A stretch of 64,000 bases of DNA from an uncultured Alphaproteobacteria bacterium (GTDB lineage: Bacteria > Pseudomonadota > Alphaproteobacteria > RF32 > CAG-239). Positions 1-8,205 of the stretch are shown here, one piece after another; within the stretch, counting starts at the first letter, position 1, and each line of letters opens with the position of its first letter. A model generated the notes under the pieces. It was not told the origin of the DNA. It searched no databases and saw nothing but the letters and a program-made list of their open reading frames with translations. Location: the NCBI GenBank assembly GCA_944391475.1, contig CALXTR010000001.1, positions 124,001 through 188,000 of the forward strand, read 5' to 3'. The translations under genes were made by a program, and so were the position numbers.

Positions 1-194
1 TATTCCCTATTCCGGTTTTGGATGGTGGACAAGTCTTGATTTGCTTAATCGAAATTATCACCCGTCGCGAAATGAACGAAAACGTCAAAGAATATATGTT
101 CAAAATCGGGTTGGCTCTGATTTTGGCCTTGCTGGTGTTTGCAACGTGGAATGATTTGACTCATTTATTTGACAGATGGTTCGGAAAAGATTAA
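1..194 (+). CDS. rseP: RseP-type site-2 protease, C-terminal end (cut by window edge)
   Basis: Reading frame 3 is open from the first bases to the TAA at 192-194. It begins with the motif PIPVLDGGQ, the third conserved motif of site-2 metalloproteases, whose aspartate is a zinc ligand. A hydrophobic helix (FKIGLALILALLVFATW) follows, then a short charged tail. RseP cleaves membrane-bound anti-sigma factors and remnant signal peptides within the inner membrane. In many Proteobacteria it lies directly before bamA, as here (37-base gap), which supports the call. Only about 63 residues are visible, so the HExxH active site and the PDZ domains lie outside the window. Confidence 0.88.
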   Translation, partial: FPIPVLDGGQVLICLIEIITRREMNENVKEYMFKIGLALILALLVFATWNDLTHLFDRWFGKD

Positions 195-231
195 AACTAA
201 AAAAAGTTTTTATTATGAAGGAAAGTGACCG

Positions 232-2493
232 ATGAAAAAAATTGGTATGTTGGGACTAACTGTTTCTTTGTTGATGTCTACTGCAGTTAATGCTGCCGAT
301 GTCTATGTGAAAGGGATTAATATCTCGGGTTTGCAAAGAGTAGAACAAGAAACTGTACTTTCGTATGTAGATATCCAAAATGACCAGAATGTGTCGCAGG
401 AAAAATTGGACGAGGCCTTAAAACAACTTTATGCTACCGGTTTGTTTACTGATGTTTCGTTCAATGTTGACGGGGGAAATGTCCTTAATATCAAGGTGGT
501 CGAAAATCCGATTGTAAACAAACGTGCTTTTGATGGTAATGATGCCATCAGTGATGAAATGTTGGAAACAGAAGTCCAACTCGGGCCTCGCTCAATCTAT
601 TCTCGTGCAAAGGTGCAAGAAGACGTTCAACGTATTTTGGAAGTCTATAAGCGGGCAGGGCGTTATGCTGCGGTGGTGGAACCCAAAATTATTAAACGGG
701 ATCAAAATCGTGTTGATTTGATTTATGAAATCGATGAAGGACCAGAAGCTAAAATCAGCAAAGTTAACTTTGTTGGCAATAAACACTATTCTGATGACGA
801 CTTGCAAGAAGAAATTATGAGCAAGGAAAGCCGTTGGTATCGTATCTTTTCGGCTAAAGAGAATTATGATGCCGAAAAAACTAATTATGATAAAGAATTG
901 TTGCGTCGTTTCTACCTTAGACGCGGTTATGCCGATTTTCGGGTGGTTTCGGCGATGGGGGAATTGAGCCCTGATAAGACATCTTTTGTACTTAACTATG
1001 TCTTAGATGAAGGTACTAGATACAAAGTTAATAAAATTGATGTGGTTTCAGCTCTTTCTGATGTTAAAGTTGAGCCCTTGTTTGAAGAAGTGACTTTTGA
1101 AACCGGAGATTGGTATAATGCTGAAGCCGTCGATAAGTCTGTAGAGGCTTTAACCGAGGAACTGGGTAAAAAAGGTTTTGCCTTTATTGAGGTTACACCC
1201 GAACTTGTCAAAAATACACAAACCGGCGAGATTGATGTTATCTTCCACATTATGGAAGGTGAGCGCGTATTCATTGATAAAATCAATATTACGGGCAATA
1301 CCAGAACCGAAGATCAGGTTATTCGCCGCGAATTTAGAATTGATGAAGGCGATGCATTTAACACTGCCAAACTTAAGGCATCTCGCCGTAATGTGGAAAA
1401 TCTGGATTACTTTAGCAAAGTTGATATCCAGACTGTACCCAAAGATGATAATAAAGCAGATATCAATGTTAAAGTTGATGAAAAATCAACCGGATACTTT
1501 AATGTCGGTGTTGGATACTCAACCGTTAACGGAGCTTTGGTTCGAACCGGTGTGGTTGAAAACAACTTCCAAGGTAAAGGTCAACAACTTGGTTTGGACT
1601 TGGCTGTTTCTCAGCGTACACAAGAATATGATGTCAGCTTTACCGAACCATACTTCTTGGGTCGCCGCTTAAGTGCCGGTGTGGATTTGTTCCGAACCGA
1701 GGAAGACTATCAAGATGAAGGGTCTTATGATAGCGAAACTACCGGTGGTCGTTTGCGCTTGGGTTGGAACTATACTGATGATTTGTCGCAGCAGTTCCGC
1801 TACACTTTGCGCCAGGACAAAATTGCAAATGTTGATAACGATTCTTCTAAATATATCAAAGCAGAAGAAGGAACTAGCACCGGTTCAGTAGTTGGTCAAA
1901 CGTTAGTTTATGATAAACGCGATAGTGCTATTAACCCCAAAGAAGGCTATTATCTCTCCTTTGGTAATGATGTGGCTGGTCTTGGTGGCGATGAAAAATA
2001 TCTGCGTTTTGACACCAAAGCTTATCAGTATTATACCATGGCGGATTACTACACCTTAAAACTGTTCTTAAATGCCGGATATATCGTTGGTTATGGTGGC
2101 GAAGATGTTCGCTTATCTCAGCGTTATTATCTCGGTGGTTCTAATATGCGTGGTTTTGAGTTTGCCGGTATCGGTGCTCGTGATAAATACACGAACGATG
2201 CTTTAGGTGGTAACTGGATGCTTTATACCGGTTCGGAACTGATGTTCCCAATCGGACTAGACGAGGTGGGGGTTCGCGGACGTACCTTTGTTGATGTTGG
2301 TATGCTTGGCAAACCAGACGGTATTAACAGCCGAGATGTTGAATATTCTTCATCTCCGCGAGTTGCAGCCGGTTTTGGTTTCCAATGGCTGTCGCCGATG
2401 GGGCAAATCGATATTGACTTTGCCTTCCCGATTGTCAAAGAAAAATATGACGAGACAGAGGTGTTCCGGTTGAATTTCGGCACACGCCTATAA
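232..2493 (+). CDS. bamA: BamA, outer membrane protein assembly factor
   Basis: The 753-residue product has an N-terminal signal peptide (residues 1-21, ending NAA), five POTRA repeats (about 24-425) and a C-terminal 16-strand Omp85 barrel (about 440-753). The barrel carries the conserved RGF motif of the Omp85 lid loop at residues 640-642. BamA is the central subunit of the BAM complex, which folds beta-barrel proteins into the outer membrane. Length and domain order are normal. The ATG follows an AAGGAAAG Shine-Dalgarno sequence. The last residue is leucine rather than the usual aromatic of an outer-membrane beta-signal. The stop codon runs straight into the palindromic repeat array. The upstream neighbour is rseP; skp/ompH, often next in this cluster, is absent. 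Confidence 0.97.
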   Translation: MKKIGMLGLTVSLLMSTAVNAADVYVKGINISGLQRVEQETVLSYVDIQNDQNVSQEKLDEALKQLYATGLFTDVSFNVDGGNVLNIKVVENPIVNKRAFDGNDAISDEMLETEVQLGPRSIYSRAKVQEDVQRILEVYKRAGRYAAVVEPKIIKRDQNRVDLIYEIDEGPEAKISKVNFVGNKHYSDDDLQEEIMSKESRWYRIFSAKENYDAEKTNYDKELLRRFYLRRGYADFRVVSAMGELSPDKTSFVLNYVLDEGTRYKVNKIDVVSALSDVKVEPLFEEVTFETGDWYNAEAVDKSVEALTEELGKKGFAFIEVTPELVKNTQTGEIDVIFHIMEGERVFIDKINITGNTRTEDQVIRREFRIDEGDAFNTAKLKASRRNVENLDYFSKVDIQTVPKDDNKADINVKVDEKSTGYFNVGVGYSTVNGALVRTGVVENNFQGKGQQLGLDLAVSQRTQEYDVSFTEPYFLGRRLSAGVDLFRTEEDYQDEGSYDSETTGGRLRLGWNYTDDLSQQFRYTLRQDKIANVDNDSSKYIKAEEGTSTGSVVGQTLVYDKRDSAINPKEGYYLSFGNDVAGLGGDEKYLRFDTKAYQYYTMADYYTLKLFLNAGYIVGYGGEDVRLSQRYYLGGSNMRGFEFAGIGARDKYTNDALGGNWMLYTGSELMFPIGLDEVGVRGRTFVDVGMLGKPDGINSRDVEYSSSPRVAAGFGFQWLSPMGQIDIDFAFPIVKEKYDETEVFRLNFGTRL

Positions 2494-3031
2494 AAGGTCA
2501 TATTTTGGGTTATTAGAGCGATTTTACGGAGAACTCAACAAACCCACGTAGGTCTATCTACGCTAGGGTTTGTTTCGCTCCTAGAAATCACTCTACTAAC
2601 CTCAAACTCTGACCTTTTAATAAAAGTTCGTATTTTGGGTTATTAGTTTAGTGGGTCTCGAAAAATTCATGTAGCTCTATCTACACTAAAATTTTTCTCG
2701 CCCTAAAAACTACTCTACTAAATCCACTATCCGAACTTTGAAGGTCGTATTTTGGGTTATTAGAGCGATTTTACGGAGAACTCAACAAACCCACGTAGGT
2801 CTATCTACGCTAGGGTTTGTTTCGCTCCTAGAAACTACTCTACTAACATCAAACTCCGAACTTTAAAGTTCGTATAATGGTCGTCTAATACAGAAATGTC
2901 GGATATTTTGCTCCAATCGTGTAGGTTTATCTACACTCAGTCGCAAAATTCCTAATTTCTTATTATACGACTCATTCTCCGAACTTTAATTTAAAGCTCG
3001 TGTTATGGGTTATTAGGGCGATTTTATGCGT
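2493..3031. repeat. Tandem array of ~120-bp imperfect palindromes (4 full units plus a truncated fifth)
   Basis: Units run approximately 2493-2618, 2622-2739, 2740-2864 and 2865-2987, with a left-arm remnant from 2992 to 3031. Most units open with AAAGTTCG or AAGGTC followed by TTTTGGGTTATTAG, and close with a complementary CGAACTTT or GACCTTT. Each therefore folds end to end into one long imperfect hairpin. At the tip all four full units keep GTAG-6 nt-CTAC with a loop of the form (G/C)T(C/T)TAT. Below an internal loop the stem differs between units while staying paired: AACAAACCC/GGGTTTGTT in units 1 and 3, GAAAAATT/AATTTTTC in unit 2, TTTTGC/GCAAAA in unit 4. This looks like selection for structure. 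The size and shape resemble ERIC or rickettsial palindromic elements, but I recognise no known family. It fills the gap between bamA and lpxD and would be transcribed with them. Confidence 0.85.
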
Positions 3032-3104
3032 GGGGGGCAGGGTAATAGTATTCCGTCTGGAGCGGCCTAATTGTTATTCCATTTATAAGAGAGGGACAAT
3101 ACAT

Positions 3105-4118
3105 ATGGTTGATATACGATTTTACAAAAATAAAGGGCCTTTAACTTTGGCACAAGTGGCAGAGATTTGTGAGGCAGAGCTGATTGATGCCTCTAAATCC
3201 GCAGAAACGATTGCCGATTTGGCCTCAATGGAAAAAGCAACCAGCCAAGATATTTGTTTTTTCTTTGATAAAAAAGCTAAAGCAAAAGCTTCTGAAATGA
3301 AGGCAAAGGCTTGTATTTCAACCAATGAGTTGAAAGAGTTTGTCCCTTCTCATGTGATTGTGTTGGTGTGCAATGATCCCAAACTTGCCTCCTTAAAACT
3401 CAATGAAGCCTTATATGAACTCAATGTTCCTAAACCGCAAATTGCCGCTTCAGCTCATATCAATCCGCAAGCAACTCTTGGCGAAAATTGCTATGTTGGT
3501 GAAAATGTGGTAATAGCCGCCGGAGTTAAAATAGGTAATAACTGCCGGATTGAGGCAAATGCGGTGATTGATGAAAACTGCGTTATTGGTGATAACTGTC
3601 GCATTGGGGTAGGGGCGCATATATCCTACTGTCTGATGGGAAATAACTGCTATATTTTCAGCGGGGCACGGATTGGGCAAGATGGTTTCGGATTTATGAT
3701 GATTAACGGCCAACATAAACGTATTCCGCAACTTGGACGAGTAATCATCGGTAATGATGTGGAAATCGGGGTCAATGCTTGTGTTGACCGTGGTGCTCTT
3801 GATGACACAATTATTGGCGATGGTTGTCGGATTGATAATTTGACCCAAGTGGCGCACAATGTTGTACTAGGCCGCGGTTGCATTTTGGTTTCCCAAGTCG
3901 GTATTGCCGGTAGCACACATCTTGGTGATTATGTGGTTCTTGGTGGCCAGGTGGGTTTAGCTGACCATATTAACATTGGCAGCGGTACCCAAATTGCAGC
4001 TCAATCTGGCGTTATGAGTGATATTGGCCCCGGCGAGGTAATGATGGGGTATCCGGCTGTGCCAATTAAACAATTTATGCGTCAAACTGCTTTCATACAA
4101 AAATCTGTAAAAAAATAA
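3105..4118 (+). CDS. lpxD: LpxD, UDP-3-O-acylglucosamine N-acyltransferase
   Basis: LpxD adds the N-linked hydroxyacyl chain from acyl-ACP to UDP-3-O-acylglucosamine, the third step of lipid A synthesis, in the cytoplasm. The 337-residue protein has an N-terminal uridine-binding domain (about 1-100) and a left-handed beta-helix of hexapeptide repeats (about 105-300). The conserved catalytic histidine is H251 in the context TQVAHNV. I chose ATG 3105 because AGAGAGGGA lies just upstream at good spacing and the length matches the family. The frame stays open upstream to 3000, but that stretch is the truncated palindrome and gives non-LpxD sequence. fabZ follows 32 bases downstream, as in many lipid A clusters. 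Confidence 0.95.
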   Translation: MVDIRFYKNKGPLTLAQVAEICEAELIDASKSAETIADLASMEKATSQDICFFFDKKAKAKASEMKAKACISTNELKEFVPSHVIVLVCNDPKLASLKLNEALYELNVPKPQIAASAHINPQATLGENCYVGENVVIAAGVKIGNNCRIEANAVIDENCVIGDNCRIGVGAHISYCLMGNNCYIFSGARIGQDGFGFMMINGQHKRIPQLGRVIIGNDVEIGVNACVDRGALDDTIIGDGCRIDNLTQVAHNVVLGRGCILVSQVGIAGSTHLGDYVVLGGQVGLADHINIGSGTQIAAQSGVMSDIGPGEVMMGYPAVPIKQFMRQTAFIQKSVKK

Positions 4119-4150
4119 ATTTTAATTTAAACTTAAAGTGAGGAACTTAA

Positions 4151-4600
4151 ATGTCTGAAAATAAAGTATATACTACAGAAGAAATTATGGAATTGTTACC
4201 GCATCGGTATCCGTTTTTTCTGGTGGATCGTTTAACTGTCGAAGAACCGGGAGTTAAAGGTGTGGGGCTTAAAAATGTAACCATGAATGAAGAATTTTTC
4301 CAGGGGCATTTTCCAGGTAATCCGGTAATGCCGGGGGTGCTGCAAATTGAAGCTATGGCCCAAACTGCCGGTGCTTTGGTTTTGGCTGGAATGCAAGATT
4401 TGGCGGATAAAAAGCCTGGTGTTTTCTTTATGTCAATTGACGGTGTTAAATTCCGTAAACCGGTAAAACCCGGCGATCAACTGATGATGCACGTGGAAAA
4501 AATTAAAGAACGTGGCAAAGTATTTGTCTTCAAAGGGGAAAGCCGTGTTGATGGCAAAGTCGTTTCTGAAGCCGAATTTACAGCGATGATTGTGATGTAA
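4151..4600 (+). CDS. fabZ: FabZ, (3R)-hydroxyacyl-ACP dehydratase
   Basis: This 149-residue hot-dog-fold enzyme dehydrates (3R)-hydroxyacyl-ACP to trans-2-enoyl-ACP in fatty acid synthesis. It shows the family motifs HRYPFFLVDR near residue 18 and GHFPGNPVMPGV. The catalytic pair is H53 and E67. Length is normal. It sits directly after lpxD, which competes for the same hydroxyacyl-ACP pool. An intrinsic terminator follows, so the usual downstream genes lpxA and lpxB are not part of this operon. A Shine-Dalgarno (GTGAGGAAC) precedes the ATG. Confidence 0.96.
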   Translation: MSENKVYTTEEIMELLPHRYPFFLVDRLTVEEPGVKGVGLKNVTMNEEFFQGHFPGNPVMPGVLQIEAMAQTAGALVLAGMQDLADKKPGVFFMSIDGVKFRKPVKPGDQLMMHVEKIKERGKVFVFKGESRVDGKVVSEAEFTAMIVM

Positions 4601-4623
4601 TTTACCATGCTACTTAATATAAT

Positions 4624-4655
4624 AACAGCCCCGGAATGTGGGGCTGTTTTTTTAT
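4624..4655 (+). terminator. Intrinsic terminator after fabZ
   Basis: AACAGCCCC and GGGGCTGTT form a perfect 9-bp stem with a 7-base loop, followed by a run of T. It ends the bamA-lpxD-fabZ transcript and could also limit read-through from the converging minus-strand gene. Confidence 0.9.
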
Positions 4656-4660
4656 TTTAA

Positions 4661-5614
4661 CTATTTTTTATAAGCGGCGCGACGAATGCGGTCATTAATG
4701 GCCAAGCCTAATCCGCTGTTGGGAATTGGTGACATGGCAATCCCACTATATCCCGTTTGCGAATCGGCATATCTCATAAAAGAAAATAAGTTGGCAGCAG
4801 CCTCACGAGTGTCTCCCGTCGGGCTCAAATTTATGTTTGCGCCCTTAACATCTCCAAAACCGATAAAAAATTCACCCTCCAAAGGTGTTTCGACATTAAT
4901 TCTCATCTGATGCGAGGGAGCATAGTGTTTGAGCATTTGTCCAGGTGAGCTGGGCAGGTCAGGATTGCCATGAGAAATCAGAACTTTTTCATTTAAAAAA
5001 TCTTCCAATTCTTCCAAGCTTAATCCGCCGGCTCTTAGCAAAACTACATGTGGACCGGTAACATCAATGATAGTAGATTCAACCCCCACTTTGCATGCTC
5101 CACCGTCTAAAATCATATCTACCTTATTGCCTAAGCTCTCATACACGTGCTGAGCTGTAGTTGGGCTAATGGTTTGTGATTTGTTGGCCGAAGGAGCCAC
5201 AATCGGAATACCGCTCTTTTTTATCAGCTCTAATGCTACCGGATGGTTGGGCATTCTAACCGTGATAGTACGCAATCCGGCACAAGCTAAATCAATGGCA
5301 TCATTAGTATCATTCTCAAAACGGGGGAGGACAAAAGTAAGCGGGCCGGGCCAATACCTTTTAGCCAAAGCCATAACTCGACTATCGGTCTTGGCGTAGG
5401 TGGGTAAAAAGTCTAACTCGGCAATGTGTGAAATCAGCGGGTTGAACGATGGTCTACCTTTAGCCGCAAAAATGTTAGCCACGGCCTTAGGGTTATAGAC
5501 ATTTGCGCCGAGACCATACACTGTTTCGGTGGGCATAGCAACTAAGCCTCCGTTTTGGATAACCTCGGCTGCTTGAGAAATATTAGATGATGTTGCTTCA
5601 TAGATATTGTTCAT
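4661..5614 (-). CDS. tsaC: Threonylcarbamoyl-AMP synthase, Sua5 (long TsaC) type
   Basis: The enzyme makes threonylcarbamoyl-AMP from threonine, bicarbonate and ATP, the first step of the universal t6A37 tRNA modification. The 317-residue protein has the YrdC/TsaC domain (about 12-200), including the KGRPSFNPL motif and the segment MPTETVYGLGAN. It also has the C-terminal Sua5 domain, joined by a linker containing SSPGQMLKHYAPSH. That makes it the long Sua5 form rather than the short TsaC form. It converges on fabZ. The adjacent gene at 5677 is divergent, with only 62 bases between them. Confidence 0.94.
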   Translation of the reverse strand: MNNIYEATSSNISQAAEVIQNGGLVAMPTETVYGLGANVYNPKAVANIFAAKGRPSFNPLISHIAELDFLPTYAKTDSRVMALAKRYWPGPLTFVLPRFENDTNDAIDLACAGLRTITVRMPNHPVALELIKKSGIPIVAPSANKSQTISPTTAQHVYESLGNKVDMILDGGACKVGVESTIIDVTGPHVVLLRAGGLSLEELEDFLNEKVLISHGNPDLPSSPGQMLKHYAPSHQMRINVETPLEGEFFIGFGDVKGANINLSPTGDTREAAANLFSFMRYADSQTGYSGIAMSPIPNSGLGLAINDRIRRAAYKK

Positions 5615-5676
5615 AATTTACTCTTTGTATACTTATCTTACGCTATTGTAAAGAGTGAAAATGAGGAGAATCGTCA

Positions 5677-6396
5677 ATGGTGATGATTATATTCAAATCT
5701 GCCGGGCAGAAACCGGATGGTCTTGAGCTTACCTTAAGTGCAATTGGAGAAGAGACCGGAAGGATTTTGTTGCGCGATTATACCAACCAGCAAGAAGACT
5801 TGTGTCTGGAAGCTGCGGACTTTGATGATGATGTAATCTGTCGTATTGCCTTGGGGGCGGAGCTAGAGGACTATCGTTTTGATAAATATGCTAAACTTGC
5901 ACCGCAAGATTATCCTAAACTTGAAACTATTACCTTTAAGGTGAAAAATCCACTCGAGATGCGTTTAAAATATGAGCCTTATGCCGCGCTGGCTAATGCA
6001 ATACGCTTTGCTCGTGATTTGTTTAATGAACCGGAAAGTTTGTACCAGACTGAGCAATATTTTTTTGAAATCAAACGTCTGGAATATCTGAATCTCTATT
6101 TTAAGGATTTGGGTGATGGTTTGGTGATGCTTGAGTGGAAAGCGGAAAGTTCTTCTTGTGAGCCGTTGGTGTTGGTGGCTAAAAACCGTAAGGCTACTGC
6201 GATTGGAGCCGGACTAATGAAAGCAGTGGCTTTGCAGAGGCTGCCTCTTTCGATACGGGCATATTTGAAAATTGAAGGTGAGCTTGATGATTTTTTAATT
6301 CCTCATCCTATATTCATAAAACCAGATTTATTAACCGATGAGGAAGCTGCAAAAGAATTGCGAAAATTATATGAGCATATTAAAGGAGAGTTATGA
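5677..6396 (+). CDS. Shortened M17 leucyl-aminopeptidase-like protein, probably non-catalytic
   Basis: The 239-residue protein reads like the first part of an M17 aminopeptidase. The segment ANAIRFARDLFNEPESLY near residue 105 matches the family's AR-x-LVNEP element. The later stretch GAGLMKAVALQRLPLSIRAY resembles the helix that follows the metal site. The lysine/aspartate/glutamate metal-binding motifs normally between and after these (the FDTGG and NTDAEGR regions) are missing. Metal-dependent peptidase activity is therefore unlikely. The M29 peptidase gene overlaps its stop codon by 4 bases (ATGA type), so the two are probably translated together. It may be a regulatory or structural partner, or a remnant. 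The family link is inferred from motifs only. Confidence 0.6.
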   Translation: MVMIIFKSAGQKPDGLELTLSAIGEETGRILLRDYTNQQEDLCLEAADFDDDVICRIALGAELEDYRFDKYAKLAPQDYPKLETITFKVKNPLEMRLKYEPYAALANAIRFARDLFNEPESLYQTEQYFFEIKRLEYLNLYFKDLGDGLVMLEWKAESSSCEPLVLVAKNRKATAIGAGLMKAVALQRLPLSIRAYLKIEGELDDFLIPHPIFIKPDLLTDEEAAKELRKLYEHIKGEL

Positions 6397-7523
6397 TGCG
6401 TAAAGATGAGAGAATTGCACGTTTGGCGGAGAATTTGATTAAAAATTCGGTCAAACTCAAAAAAGGTGAGCAAATTTATATTGAGGCAATCGGGCTTTCG
6501 ACCATGCCGTTGGTGCAAGAGTTGGTCAAAGCAGCAACCAAAGCCGGTGGAGTGCCTTTTTATTATTTTAATGAACAATCTTTGCAAAAAGAGTTTATTG
6601 AAAACGCCTCAGTGCCTCAGATGAAAGCCCAAGCGGAGATACACAAACAACTAATGTCAAATTCTCAAGCTTATATTGGGGTGAGAGGTAATGATGATTT
6701 GTTTAAAATGTCTGCTGTCGATCCTGAAAAAATGAATAATTATCAGAAATATTATTGGAACCCGGTGCATTCGGAAATTAGAGTGCCGAAAACCAAATGG
6801 TGTGTATTACGTTATCCAAACTCGGCTTTTGCGGCAATGTCTAAAATGGCGTTGGAAGAGTTTGAAGATTTTTATTTTGATGCTTGTTTGGTGGATTATG
6901 TAAAAATGGGACAGGCGATGAAACCGCTCAAAAAGCTGATGGATAAAACCAAAAAAGTGCGGATTGTGGCGCCGGGAACCGAAGTGGAATTCTCTATTGC
7001 GGGGTTAAAATCAATTATATGTGATGGCAAAATGAATATTCCTGACGGAGAAGTCTATACGGCACCGGTGAAAGATTCTATTAACGGGGTTATTCAGTTT
7101 AATACCGACACCACATATTTGGGTACAGTATTCTCTAATATTCGTTTGGAATTTAAGGATGGCAAAATCGTTGAGGGACACTCAATGATAAATGATGATA
7201 AATTCCAGAAAATTTTGAATATTGATGAGGGGAGCCGCTATATGGGCGAGTTTGCGCTTGGGGTTAACCCATATGTTACTCAGCCGATGCTGGATATTTT
7301 GTTTGATGAAAAAATCAGCGGCTCATTCCATATGGCTATCGGTAACTCCTATGAAGACGAAACTAACAATGGTAATAAATCTGCAATCCACTGGGATTTG
7401 GTGCAAATGCAAGATGCTGAACATGGCGGCGGCGAAATCTTTTTTGATGATGTCTTAGTGCGCAAAAACGGTCGGTTTGTTTTGCCGGATTTAATCGGGC
7501 TGAACCCTGAAAAGCTTAAATAA
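6393..7523 (+). CDS. M29-family metallo-aminopeptidase
   Basis: This 376-residue protein matches the thermophilic aminopeptidase T/AmpS family, cytoplasmic enzymes that remove N-terminal residues using two metal ions. The expected C-terminal ligand cluster is visible in order: glutamate in IPDGEVYTAP, glutamate in MGEFALG, His and Tyr in SFHMAIGNSY, and the His-x-Asp pair in SAIHWDLV. Length is slightly below the common ~400. The start overlaps the upstream M17-like gene, suggesting an intracellular peptide-degrading unit. A terminator follows directly. Confidence 0.88.
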   Translation: MMRKDERIARLAENLIKNSVKLKKGEQIYIEAIGLSTMPLVQELVKAATKAGGVPFYYFNEQSLQKEFIENASVPQMKAQAEIHKQLMSNSQAYIGVRGNDDLFKMSAVDPEKMNNYQKYYWNPVHSEIRVPKTKWCVLRYPNSAFAAMSKMALEEFEDFYFDACLVDYVKMGQAMKPLKKLMDKTKKVRIVAPGTEVEFSIAGLKSIICDGKMNIPDGEVYTAPVKDSINGVIQFNTDTTYLGTVFSNIRLEFKDGKIVEGHSMINDDKFQKILNIDEGSRYMGEFALGVNPYVTQPMLDILFDEKISGSFHMAIGNSYEDETNNGNKSAIHWDLVQMQDAEHGGGEIFFDDVLVRKNGRFVLPDLIGLNPEKLK

Positions 7524-7530
7524 GCTATGA

Positions 7531-7556
7531 AAAAGCCCCTCAAATGAGGGGCTTTA
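7531..7556. terminator. Intrinsic terminator between converging genes
   Basis: AAAGCCCCTC and GAGGGGCTTT form a 10-bp stem with an AAAT loop. The A-tract and T-tract on both sides allow it to work for the M29 gene (+) and the hypothetical gene at 7563 (-). Confidence 0.85.
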
Positions 7557-7562
7557 ATCTTT

Positions 7563-7967
7563 TTAGCGCTGATGTTCCATGAGTTGTTTGATATGAGCTT
7601 TGTAGTGTGCATTGCGGTCTTTGCTGTTAATAATAGCGGTATTAATGCTATCTTCATTACGCAAATGCTCTAAATCTTTTTCCGGTAACAACGATAAGCG
7701 TTCACATTCTTTGATAAACTCTAAACGAATATGGGTATCAATTTTAGAACTTGCATTTGGGGTTTTGAGCCAAGCTTGAAACTCAGGATTATCGGCTCCA
7801 TATCTACTTCCGACTTTGGCGGCGGCAACTAAAGAAGCTCTTGTCTCAATAGCACGGCGAGTGGCACCATCGTGTTGTGTGAAAGCAGAATTATCTCCTT
7901 CGGATTTATAATAACGTACATATTTGTTACCGTTTTCTGTGGGGTAACGTTTAAATTCTCTAGGCAT
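7563..7967 (-). CDS. Hypothetical protein, small and charged
   Basis: I do not recognise this 134-residue protein. It starts MPREFKRYPTENGNKYVRYY, has no signal peptide or membrane segment, and is polar throughout. The second half is probably helical (KIDTHIRLEFIKECERLSLL onward). The ATG is preceded by a clear GGAGAG sequence, and the frame has normal codon use, so I take it as a real gene. It converges on the M29 gene and shares its terminator. About 240 bases of AT-rich sequence without a gene separate it from the next feature. Confidence 0.6.
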   Translation of the reverse strand: MPREFKRYPTENGNKYVRYYKSEGDNSAFTQHDGATRRAIETRASLVAAAKVGSRYGADNPEFQAWLKTPNASSKIDTHIRLEFIKECERLSLLPEKDLEHLRNEDSINTAIINSKDRNAHYKAHIKQLMEHQR

Positions 7968-8157
7968 TTAACTCTCCATAAAAATTAAAATTATGAGCTT
8001 ATTGTAATAATTTTATGAGGAGAGTCAAAAGGCGGCTGATTTAATCAACAAAAAACTGCAAAAATTACGCTGTTTGCGCTTGATTTAGTCCCAAATATGG
8101 AGAGGAAAAAGAAAAAATCGGTTAAAAAGAAAAACGAATCGGCAACATATATAATAA

Positions 8158-8179
8158 AAACTCCGCCGAAGCGGAGTTT
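8158..8179 (-). terminator. Intrinsic terminator for the minus-strand gene at 8206
   Basis: AAACTCCGC and GCGGAGTTT form a 9-bp stem with a CGAA (TTCG on the minus strand) tetraloop. On the minus strand it is followed by TTTTTATT. It lies 27 bases after the stop codon of the 8206 gene. Confidence 0.85.
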
Positions 8180-8205
8180 GGAAATGTAAAAACGAATCGA
8201 TAATT

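Noticed and set aside
2493-3031. CRISPR array
   Set aside because: The units are ~120 bp, fully palindromic and mostly alike, without unique spacers of regular length, and no cas genes are present.
3000-3104. N-terminal extension of LpxD
   Set aside because: The stretch encodes the truncated palindrome, lacks similarity to LpxD and has no ribosome binding site; ATG 3105 has a good one.
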